This document shows positions 1 through 5,582 of a stretch of DNA of 8,551 nucleotides, in pieces; the first letter of the stretch is position 1; the number at the start of each line of letters is the position of its first letter. A program made the translations under genes and the position numbers. This DNA comes from an uncultured Collinsella sp. (GTDB lineage Bacteria; Actinomycetota; Coriobacteriia; Coriobacteriales; Coriobacteriaceae), in the NCBI GenBank assembly GCA_902478545.1, contig CABSLA010000017.1, forward strand, positions 1-8,551, written 5' to 3'. The notes below the pieces were generated by a model. It was not told the origin of the DNA, did not search any database, and saw only the letters and a program-made list of their open reading frames with translations.

Positions 1-41
1 GCCTGATGGTCAGCATCAATAGCGAGCTGCGGCAAACTGCC

Positions 42-872
42 TCAGTACTGCCACATGTGATTGACGGGGCCGGAGCCTTTGCCCATGTCTAGGCCGGCGG
101 CCAGAGCGCCTGTCAGGTATGCCTTGCCCGCGTTGACGGCGTCGGCAAGATCCATGCCCTGAGCCAGCGCACAGGCGATGGCGGACGAGAGTGTGCAGCC
201 AGTGCCGTGCGTATTGCTGGTCTCGATGCGCTTGTGGCGGAACCACGTGGTGAGCGGATCACCCAGGTGGTTTCCTTCGTCATCGAGCGGCGCGGGCTCG
301 GCCAACACATCGTTGGCCTCATTGACAAAATGCCCGCCCTTAACGAGGGCCGCGCATCCAAAGCGGCGGGTGAGAAGCATAGCGGCATTTTGCTGCGTGC
401 GCTCGGAATCGACCTCATAGTCGAGCAGCGCCATGGCCTCAGGAATGTTGGGCGTGATAACCGTCGCCAACGGGAATAGGCGGCGGGTGAGTGCTTCGGA
501 GGCATCCTCGGCAATGAGTCGAGCGCCCGAGGTGGCGACCATGACGGGATCGACCACGATGTTCTGCGCGTCCCAAGCGCTCAAGCGGTCGGCGATGACC
601 TCGATAATCTCGGCAGAGGAAACCATGCCAATCTTGACGGCGCTCGGGCGGATGTCGTCAAAGACCGCATCGATTTGCGCGGCGACGATATCGGGGGAGA
701 TTTCCTGGACCGCTGTGACGCCCAGCGTGTTTTGCGCCGTGATAGCGGTAATGGCCGTCTCGGCATACAGGCGATGTGCCGTGATGGTCTTGATGTCGGC
801 CTGAATGCCGGCGCCACCACTGGAATCGGATCCTGCGATGGACAGAACGGCAGGTACCCTACTACGATCCAT
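42..872 (-). CDS. thiD: Hydroxymethylpyrimidine/phosphomethylpyrimidine kinase ThiD
   Basis: ThiD is a cytoplasmic ribokinase-superfamily enzyme that phosphorylates HMP and HMP-P to HMP-PP, the pyrimidine half of thiamine. The 276-residue product is close to the usual family length. Visible motifs are SIAGSDSSGGAGIQADIK (residues 11-28, substrate-binding glycine loop), DPVMVATSG (108-116), ITPNIPEA (139-146), VKGGH (177-181) and the anion-hole/catalytic segment NTHGTGCTLSSAIA (220-233), in which Cys226 falls where the family's catalytic cysteine lies. The ATG at 872 is preceded by AAGGGAG about five bases upstream, which supports this start. It lies downstream of thiC on the same strand, so both pyrimidine steps are encoded together, but a 181-base gap with a probable promoter of its own suggests it is not simply co-transcribed. 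The stop is 41 bases from the window edge; those bases show no further gene start with a ribosome binding site. The C-terminus looks complete. The activity follows from the family and was not tested. Confidence 0.96.
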   Translation of the reverse strand: MDRSRVPAVLSIAGSDSSGGAGIQADIKTITAHRLYAETAITAITAQNTLGVTAVQEISPDIVAAQIDAVFDDIRPSAVKIGMVSSAEIIEVIADRLSAWDAQNIVVDPVMVATSGARLIAEDASEALTRRLFPLATVITPNIPEAMALLDYEVDSERTQQNAAMLLTRRFGCAALVKGGHFVNEANDVLAEPAPLDDEGNHLGDPLTTWFRHKRIETSNTHGTGCTLSSAIACALAQGMDLADAVNAGKAYLTGALAAGLDMGKGSGPVNHMWQY

Positions 873-911
873 GTTCGCTCCCTTGTTCGGTCGGATTCAA
901 ATGGGTCTTTA

Positions 912-975
912 AGCCAGCATTATAAAGATGCCCGGGCCGACTCTATGTCGAACCCGGGCGGGCGATGCAATCTTT
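912..975 (-). promoter_or_regulatory. Probable thiD promoter with GC-rich dyad over the spacer
   Basis: On the minus strand a perfect TATAAT lies at 919-924, about 47 bases before the thiD start codon. No good -35 box is visible at 16-18 bases. Immediately upstream is a dyad: GCCCGGG at 930-936 pairs with its complement at 953-959, and an inner 4-bp stem (938-941 with 947-950) surrounds a 5-base loop. Weaker outer arms (AAAGAT 924-929 and ATCTTT 970-975) extend the symmetry. On the minus strand the hairpin is followed by ATCTTTAT, a weak T tract. It could therefore be a terminator for thiC, an operator for thiD, or both. The -10 call is fairly good; the role of the dyad is inference. Confidence 0.5.
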
Positions 976-1053
976 ACGCAAATGAAAGCAAATGTTCACA
1001 CGTCAACAATTGACGGGCGCCAACTCGCTTCTAAAGCGATCGCAGCGAGGGAC

Positions 1054-2388
1054 CTAGTCCTCCATACCGAGATCGATCGTCGTGCCCTCGAACACCTTGT
1101 TGACAGTGCGGACGGCGCACATCTTGCCGCACATGGTGCAGGTGCCTTCGGTGGCAGCGGGGGACTCCTCGTAGCGCTTCTTGCCGGTGACCGGATCGAG
1201 AGCGCATTTCCACATGGCGTCCCAATCGAGCTTGCGGCGCGCCTGGCCCATCTTGTCGTCCAGATCGCGGGCGTGCGGCACCTTCTTGGCGATGTCGGCG
1301 GCATGCGCGGCGATCTTGGTTGCCATGAGGCCATCGAGCACGTCCTGGGCGTTAGGCAGGCACAGGTGCTCGGCGGGCGTCACGTAGCACAGGAAATCGG
1401 CGCCGGAGCTCGCGGAGATGGCGCCACCGATGGCGGCGGTGATGTGGTCATAGCCCACACCGATATCGGTCACCAGCGGTCCGAGTACATAGAACGGGGC
1501 GTTGTGGCACAGGCGCTTCTGCAGTTTCATGTTGGCAGCGATTTCGTCGAGCGCCATGTGGCCCGGACCCTCGACCATGACCTGGACGCCCGCGGCCCAG
1601 GCGCGCTTGCACAGCTTGCCCAGCTCGATCATCTCGGCGGTCTCGGTGGCATCGTTGGAGTCGTAGAGGCAGCCCGGGCGGCAGGAGTCGCCGAGTGAGA
1701 TGGTCACGTCATACTCGTGACAGATCTCGAGCACCTCGTCGTAGAACTCATAGAACGGGTTCTCGTTGCCGGTGACTTCCATCCAGCCAAACAGCAGCGA
1801 GCCGCCGCGGCTGACGATGTTCATCAGGCGGCCGGTCTCCTTAAAGGTCTTGATGACCGACTTGTTGATGCCGCAGTGGATGGTCATAAAGTCTACGCCG
1901 TCCTCGGCATGCGCGCGTACGACCTCGAGCAGATCGTCCTTGGTCAGCTTGACCAGCGGCTTTTCCATGTAGCCGATGGCGTCGTACATGGGAACGGTGC
2001 CCACCATGAGCGGCGTCTCGTCGATGAGCTGCTGGCGGAACTGGCGCGTCTTGCCCGAGTTGGAGAGGTCCATGATGGCGTCGGCGCCAAACTCCTCGGC
2101 GATCTTGACTTTCTTCCACTCCTCGGCGGCATCGGCCTTATCGCCCGAGATGCCCAGGTTAACGTTGACCTTGGTGGACAGGCCTTCGCCGACGCCAAAG
2201 GCGCGCATGCCCTTTTTGATATGCACGATGTTGGCTGGAATGGCGATGCGGCCGTCGGCCACGCGCTCGCGGATGTACTCGGGGTCGCGATGCTCGCGCT
2301 CGGCAACCTCCTTCATCTGCGGCGTGATCTGCCCGGCCCGGGCGAAGTCGATTTGCGTGACGAGCTTGGGCTCGGTCTGTGTGCTCAT
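1054..2388 (-). CDS. thiC: Phosphomethylpyrimidine synthase ThiC (short form)
   Basis: ThiC is a non-canonical radical-SAM [4Fe-4S] enzyme that rearranges aminoimidazole ribotide into HMP-phosphate, the committed pyrimidine step of thiamine synthesis. From the ATG at 2388 the product has 444 residues, far shorter than the roughly 630-residue proteobacterial enzyme. It lacks the extra N-terminal region, as the short ThiC subfamily does. Conserved segments are NVNLGISGD (75-83), MDLSNSGKTRQFR (106-118), TIHCGINK (169-176), VSRGGS (192-197), LGDSCRPGC (232-240), MVEGPGHM (271-278) and GPLVTDIGVGYDHITAAIGG (303-322). The C-terminal cluster cysteines are Cys417, Cys420 and Cys424, spaced CX2CX3C rather than the CX2CX4C of the long form. 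The start at 2388 is preferred over an in-frame ATG at 2412 because AAGGGAG lies eight bases before 2388 and 2412 falls inside the riboswitch. Expression should be repressed by TPP through that riboswitch. Confidence 0.97.
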   Translation of the reverse strand: MSTQTEPKLVTQIDFARAGQITPQMKEVAEREHRDPEYIRERVADGRIAIPANIVHIKKGMRAFGVGEGLSTKVNVNLGISGDKADAAEEWKKVKIAEEFGADAIMDLSNSGKTRQFRQQLIDETPLMVGTVPMYDAIGYMEKPLVKLTKDDLLEVVRAHAEDGVDFMTIHCGINKSVIKTFKETGRLMNIVSRGGSLLFGWMEVTGNENPFYEFYDEVLEICHEYDVTISLGDSCRPGCLYDSNDATETAEMIELGKLCKRAWAAGVQVMVEGPGHMALDEIAANMKLQKRLCHNAPFYVLGPLVTDIGVGYDHITAAIGGAISASSGADFLCYVTPAEHLCLPNAQDVLDGLMATKIAAHAADIAKKVPHARDLDDKMGQARRKLDWDAMWKCALDPVTGKKRYEESPAATEGTCTMCGKMCAVRTVNKVFEGTTIDLGMED

Positions 2389-2392
2389 TGGC

Positions 2393-2487
2393 ACGGCTCC
2401 CTTCGTTGGCATTACCCATATCAGGTTTGCGGGTCAGGGCGGGCGCGCCCAGTCTCAGCCTGCCGTCTTGTCCTGCAAGCTCCCCGT
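2393..2487 (-). promoter_or_regulatory. TPP riboswitch (THI element) in the thiC leader
   Basis: The minus strand between the putative thiC promoter and start codon carries the conserved TPP aptamer signatures in order: ACGGGGAGCTTGC at the 5' side, GGCTGAGA (CTGAGA at 2453-2458), AACCTGAT (2420-2427), GGGTAATGCCAACGAAGGGA, and a closing CCGT that pairs with the opening ACGG to form a short P1. GCTTGC and GCAGGC can form P3. An extra GGGC/GCCC stem between CTGAGA and ACCC fits the optional variable P3a. The thiC Shine-Dalgarno AAGGGAG is part of the conserved 3' side of the aptamer, and the start codon follows only a few bases after P1. I see no terminator between aptamer and start codon, so control is most likely at translation initiation, with TPP hiding the ribosome binding site. 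Confidence 0.95.
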
Positions 2488-2496
2488 TTATGTAAT
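2468..2496 (+). promoter_or_regulatory. Probable promoter of the small membrane protein gene
   Basis: TTGTCC (2468-2473) and TGTAAT (2491-2496) are separated by exactly 17 bases; they match four and five of six consensus positions. Transcription would start near 2503, leaving a leader of about 57 bases before the ATG at 2560. The promoter lies over DNA that encodes the 5' end of the TPP riboswitch on the other strand, and its -10 box is eight bases from the opposing thiC -10 box, so the two promoters probably compete for RNA polymerase. Confidence 0.45.
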
Positions 2497-2509
2497 GGGC
2501 TCAAGTATA
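2497..2509 (-). promoter_or_regulatory. Probable thiC promoter -10 region
   Basis: On the minus strand TATACT (2504-2509) matches five of six bases of the sigma-70 type -10 consensus. Start of transcription would fall near 2497, giving a leader of about ten bases before the TPP aptamer begins at 2487, a sensible spacing. No strong -35 box is visible 16-19 bases upstream, so the call rests on the -10 box and its position. Confidence 0.45.
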
Positions 2510-2559
2510 GCTCGAATGGGTACGATTGGCCTAACGAGCGTGCCTGTGGGGAGGCGAAC

Positions 2560-3081
2560 ATGGAAGACAAGCATCTATATCGAGAGACGCAATGGGATGT
2601 GTCGGCCGAGGAAAGCCGTGCGCACCATGGCCTTGTCGCGATTGGTTTTGCGGTGCTTGCCGTGCTGGTGATTGCCTTTTGTATCTGGACGTTTGGCGGT
2701 CGCGGCGGCGCTGCCTGGGAGTTTGAGGCTGATGATAGCCTACCGATTATGACGGTGAGGAGTACTGGCGGTAATGCCAATACGCTCGCCGTTCCGGGCG
2801 ATTATTGGTACCCGCGCGATGAGTTTGTGCAGTTGCAGCTGACTGGTGGGTCCATTCCAGGTGAAGAGATCGAGCGCGTGACGTTTGACGCGGCACTCAA
2901 AACGCTTACGGTGAAGCTCAAAGATCAAGGAGATGTGCCCACGACCATGGATATCGCCCTGACGGAATGGCGTCTGGAGCCTCCGACGGGTGTTGCGGTG
3001 TCCGAGGTTGAGCACGTCAAGATTGTCTATCAGGACGGTTCGACAAACGGGATTGCAAAGGCCGATGGCTTGGCGGAGTAA
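2560..3081 (+). CDS. Hypothetical single-pass membrane protein
   Basis: I do not recognise this 173-residue protein. It has a charged, polar N-terminal segment of about 24 residues, one strongly hydrophobic segment at about 25-45 (LVAIGFAVLAVLVIAFCIWT), then a glycine-rich GGRGG hinge and an acidic domain of about 125 residues with no cysteines. There is no cleavable signal peptide pattern or lipobox, so the likely form is an N-in membrane anchor with the C-terminal domain outside the membrane. That domain contains alternating hydrophobic residues (for example FVQLQL, LKTLTVKL, VEHVKIVY), which suggests a small beta-rich fold. The reading frame is open far upstream, but the start at 2560 is supported by GGGGAGG six bases before it and by the end of the antisense thiC overlap. 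It is divergent from thiC and converges on yaaA with 23 bases between stop codons. Nothing in it links it to thiamine. Confidence 0.85.
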   Translation: MEDKHLYRETQWDVSAEESRAHHGLVAIGFAVLAVLVIAFCIWTFGGRGGAAWEFEADDSLPIMTVRSTGGNANTLAVPGDYWYPRDEFVQLQLTGGSIPGEEIERVTFDAALKTLTVKLKDQGDVPTTMDIALTEWRLEPPTGVAVSEVEHVKIVYQDGSTNGIAKADGLAE

Positions 3082-3104
3082 CGGGGTGTTTGGAAACGGC
3101 GGGC

Positions 3105-3914
3105 CTATTGTGCCTGCGCGTTCATGAAAACCAGGGTGTTTTTGTCTGAAAGCTCGGGGATGTGACGATAGCCGATGTTGAATGCGGTAAGTTCGCTTGC
3201 ATCCACGAGTTTGTTTTCTGCCATCCAGCGCACCATGGAGCCGCGCGCTTTTTTGCTGGCGGTCGACCGTTGGATGGGCTTGCCGTTGCGGACGCCTTCG
3301 CCAAAGAGACATGTGACGACCGTGGCATCGGTGGTGAGGCGGGTCAGAACGGCTTTGGCGTATTCCACGCTGGCAAGGTTGACGATCGTAGCGTTGGAGT
3401 CTGCCGGAGCGATAGCCCGTGCGAGCCTGTCGCCCCAAAACGCGTAGAGGTCTCGGGCGCCGTCGACGGCAAGCTTCGCGCCCATCTCCAGCCGATACGG
3501 TTCGACGGCATGAAAGGGACGAACGTACCCGTAGAGGCCGGAGAGGATCCACAGATGGTCTTGCAGCCATGCGAGCTGCGCGGAATCCATCACCTCGGGT
3601 GCCATGCTTTGGTATTGGATGCCGTGGTAGGACATGACGGCGGGGGAGATTCGACGCGCGATATCGGGATCGGCGAGGTCGGCATCGCTCAGGACGGGCA
3701 TAAATTCGTGAAGCGTATCCAGGCACGTTGTAAGCAGCCTGTCGCTCACGTTCCATAGTGTCTGCAGGCCGCTGCTGCCTTCATCCCGTTCGATATCTAG
3801 CAGTGCGCGGTGGAGGCGAGCCGTCTCGTGCGCAAAAGGCGGAATGCCCAGGACTTCAAAAGCATCTTGGGCCGCGCGCATCTGTTTGGCGGGCGAAATG
3901 ATGACCTGCAGCAT
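3105..3914 (-). CDS. yaaA: YaaA family protein (DUF328, peroxide stress)
   Basis: The 269-residue product matches the YaaA/DUF328 family (about 258 residues in E. coli), whose E. coli member is needed to limit free iron and DNA damage during hydrogen peroxide stress and has been reported to bind DNA. Family signatures seen are the N-terminal MLQVIISPAKQM (1-12), ILSGLYGYVRPFHAVEPYRL (123-142) with EMG after it, LYAFWGDRL (156-164), NLASVEYAK (179-187), FGEGVRNGKP (204-213) and KKARGSMVRWMAENKL (221-236), ending in GYRHIPE and NTLVFM. The length is complete. The ATG at 3914 has GAGGAGA directly upstream. The gene follows the M18 peptidase on the same strand, but a terminator-like palindrome stands directly before its ribosome binding site, and I cannot find a clear promoter between the two. 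The molecular function in this lineage is inferred from the family only. Confidence 0.95.
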   Translation of the reverse strand: MLQVIISPAKQMRAAQDAFEVLGIPPFAHETARLHRALLDIERDEGSSGLQTLWNVSDRLLTTCLDTLHEFMPVLSDADLADPDIARRISPAVMSYHGIQYQSMAPEVMDSAQLAWLQDHLWILSGLYGYVRPFHAVEPYRLEMGAKLAVDGARDLYAFWGDRLARAIAPADSNATIVNLASVEYAKAVLTRLTTDATVVTCLFGEGVRNGKPIQRSTASKKARGSMVRWMAENKLVDASELTAFNIGYRHIPELSDKNTLVFMNAQAQ

Positions 3915-3929
3915 GGACTCTCCTCTGCC

Positions 3930-4005
3930 AAAAAAGGAAGTTGCGGTGGAATAGTTCTTGTTTTGCCTGTTTAAAGGGCTATTTAGGAACTATTTCACCG
4001 CAACT
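3930..4005 (-). terminator. Long inverted repeat with T run after the M18 gene
   Basis: Two 19-base arms, 3939-3957 and 3987-4005, are complementary except at one position (3949 with 3995), which is a G-T pair that still pairs in RNA. The 29-base centre holds a small nested stem (3965-3968 with 3976-3979). On the minus strand the arm is followed by TCC and then six T residues (3930-3935), the form of an intrinsic terminator for the M18 gene, whose stop is 13 bases upstream. The stem is longer than a usual terminator, and it leaves no room for a promoter before yaaA, so an attenuator or a dispersed palindromic repeat that doubles as a terminator are alternatives. Confidence 0.7.
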
Positions 4006-4018
4006 GATGAGGGGCTAG

Positions 4019-5416
4019 TTAGGCACGCTCAATGAAGGCCTTGTAGCCGCGGTAGGCCTCGTAGATATCGGCCTTGTTGGCGACCTCCCACAGGGCGTGC
4101 ATGGACAGGACGGCAACACCGGAGTCGATGACGTTCATGCCGTACTTGGCCATGATGTAGGCGATGGTGCCGCCGCCGCCCGCGTTGACGCGACCGAGCT
4201 CACAGGTCTGGAAGTCCACGCCGGCCTCGTCCATGATGTCGCGGATGAGGGCCACGTACTCGGCGTCGGCGTCGTTGGAGCCGCCCTTGCCGCGGCTGCC
4301 CGTGTACTTGTTAAAGCACAGGCCGCGACCCATGAAGGCCGCGTTCTTGGTCTCGAACTTGCCGGCGTAGCCCGGGTCGAAGCCGGCGGACACGTCGGAG
4401 GAGAGCATGCGGCTGCGGGCGAGGGCGCGGCGCAGGGCCAGCGGGCTGTCCTCGCCGACGAGCGTCATGATCTCGGCGACGGTGTTCTCGAAGAAGCGGC
4501 TCGTCATGCCGGTGGCGCCCACGGAGCCGATCTCCTCCTTGTCGACGATGAGCGTGATGCTCGTGCGCTCCACGTTGGCGACGTTGATCTGGGCGAGCAT
4601 GGAGGGGTAGGCGCAGACGCGGTCGTCGTGGCCATAGCCCAAGATCATGGAGCGGTCGAGGCCCATGTCGCGGGCCGGGCCGGCGGGCACGACCTCGATC
4701 TCGGCGGAGAGGAAGTCCTCCTCCTCGACGTCGTACTGCTCCTTGAGGATATCCAGGAACATCTGCTTGACGGGCTCCTTGGGGGCGTCCTTGTCGTCCT
4801 TGTCAAACTTGACGGGGCGGCCGCCCACGATCACGTCGAGGATCTCGGCGTCGACGGCGTCCTTGGCGGGCTTGGCCATCTGCTCGCTCGAGAGGTGGAT
4901 CAGCAGGTCGGAGATGGTAAAGACCGGGTCGTCAGCCTTGTCGCCGATGTTGATATCGACGGTGGTGCCGTCCTTTTTGCAGATGACGCCCACGAGCGCG
5001 AGCGGGGAAGCGACCCAGTGGTAGCTCTTGACGCCGCCATAGTAGTGCGTGTCGAGATAAGCCATGTCGCCGGCCTCGAAGGCGGGGTTTTGTTTGAGGT
5101 CCAGGCGCGGCGAGTCCACGTGGGCGCCCAGGATGTTAAAGCCCTGCTCGAGCGGGGCAGTGCCCAGGTTGACGAGCATAAGGTCCTTGCCGTGGTTGGC
5201 GGCGTACACCTTGTCGCCTGCCTTGAGCTCGCGGCCCTCGGCGATCACGGTCTCCAGGTCGACGTAGCCCGCCTCCTCGGCCATCTTGATGCCGGTTTTG
5301 ACGCACAGGCGCTCGGTCTTGTTCTCGCTCAAAAACTGCTTATAGCCGCGGCAAAGCTTCTCGAGCTCCTCGATTTGCTGTGGCGTGTACTTTTTCCATG
5401 CGCAGGGACGCTCCAT
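4019..5416 (-). CDS. M18 family metallo-aminopeptidase
   Basis: This 465-residue cytoplasmic enzyme should remove N-terminal residues from peptides using a two-metal centre; related M18 enzymes include yeast Ape1, mammalian aspartyl aminopeptidase and bacterial ApeA/ApeB, and they form large homo-oligomers. Recognisable pieces are GAHVDSPRLDLK (97-108; His99 as likely metal ligand, Asp101), the GHDDRVCAY loop (262-270; Asp264/Asp265), DKEEIGSVGATGM (292-304; Glu294/Glu295 as catalytic base and ligand), DVSAGFDP (341-348) and the final metal histidine in AVLSMHALWE (His440). All expected ligands are present, so the enzyme looks active. Between about 185 and 235 lies a lysine/aspartate-rich segment in the dimerisation region. 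ATG 5416 is chosen because AAAGGAG lies eight bases before it; longer in-frame starts have no such site. Substrate preference (acidic, neutral or hydrophobic N-terminus) cannot be read from the sequence, so I give no gene symbol. The gene is divergent from polA. Confidence 0.94.
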   Translation of the reverse strand: MERPCAWKKYTPQQIEELEKLCRGYKQFLSENKTERLCVKTGIKMAEEAGYVDLETVIAEGRELKAGDKVYAANHGKDLMLVNLGTAPLEQGFNILGAHVDSPRLDLKQNPAFEAGDMAYLDTHYYGGVKSYHWVASPLALVGVICKKDGTTVDINIGDKADDPVFTISDLLIHLSSEQMAKPAKDAVDAEILDVIVGGRPVKFDKDDKDAPKEPVKQMFLDILKEQYDVEEEDFLSAEIEVVPAGPARDMGLDRSMILGYGHDDRVCAYPSMLAQINVANVERTSITLIVDKEEIGSVGATGMTSRFFENTVAEIMTLVGEDSPLALRRALARSRMLSSDVSAGFDPGYAGKFETKNAAFMGRGLCFNKYTGSRGKGGSNDADAEYVALIRDIMDEAGVDFQTCELGRVNAGGGGTIAYIMAKYGMNVIDSGVAVLSMHALWEVANKADIYEAYRGYKAFIERA

Positions 5417-5455
5417 GACGCAGGCTCCTTTCGGATCGATCGTGCTGGTTGATGT

Positions 5456-5490
5456 ACCGTGAGCCATCGTATCACGCGCGGGCTCACGGT
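5456..5490 (-). promoter_or_regulatory. Probable M18 gene promoter inside a 10-bp inverted repeat
   Basis: On the minus strand TGATACGAT gives an extended -10 (TG, one base, then TACGAT at 5466-5471), about 50 bases before the ATG at 5416. No clear -35 box is present, which is usual for extended -10 promoters. The box lies in the 15-base centre of a perfect inverted repeat, ACCGTGAGCC at 5456-5465 and GGCTCACGGT at 5481-5490. The arms would cover the start point and the spacer, so a repressor dimer or tetramer binding here could block transcription. The operator role is inference. Confidence 0.4.
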
Positions 5491-5582
5491 GGCGGGGGAG
5501 CTTGATGTGTGGTGGCCGCAGGGCGGGGAGCGTGTAAACTGGTGTGAGCAAACCGTGCCCAGCCCAAAGCGAGGTATTCAAT

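Noticed and set aside
928..1698. Plus-strand open frame opposite thiC and the thiC-thiD gap
   Set aside because: Antisense to well-conserved thiC, with low-complexity composition and no ribosome binding site.
2386..2412. Longer thiC start at ATG 2412
   Set aside because: The eight extra codons are the conserved 3' part of the TPP riboswitch, and the Shine-Dalgarno serves the ATG at 2388.
3082..3124. Possible bidirectional terminator between the membrane protein gene and yaaA
   Set aside because: The only pairing seen is a 5-bp stem with a G-T pair that runs into yaaA, and there is no T tract, so I do not call it.
4097..5452. A 451-codon open frame on the plus strand opposite the M18 peptidase
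   Set aside because: Antisense shadow of a strongly codon-biased gene; the protein is made mostly of Gly, Ala, Val, His and Asp runs and has no recognisable motif.
5544..5582. Longer polA start at GTG 5544
   Set aside because: No Shine-Dalgarno upstream of it; the 13 extra residues do not resemble PolA N-termini, whereas ATG 5583 has GCGAGGT at good spacing.
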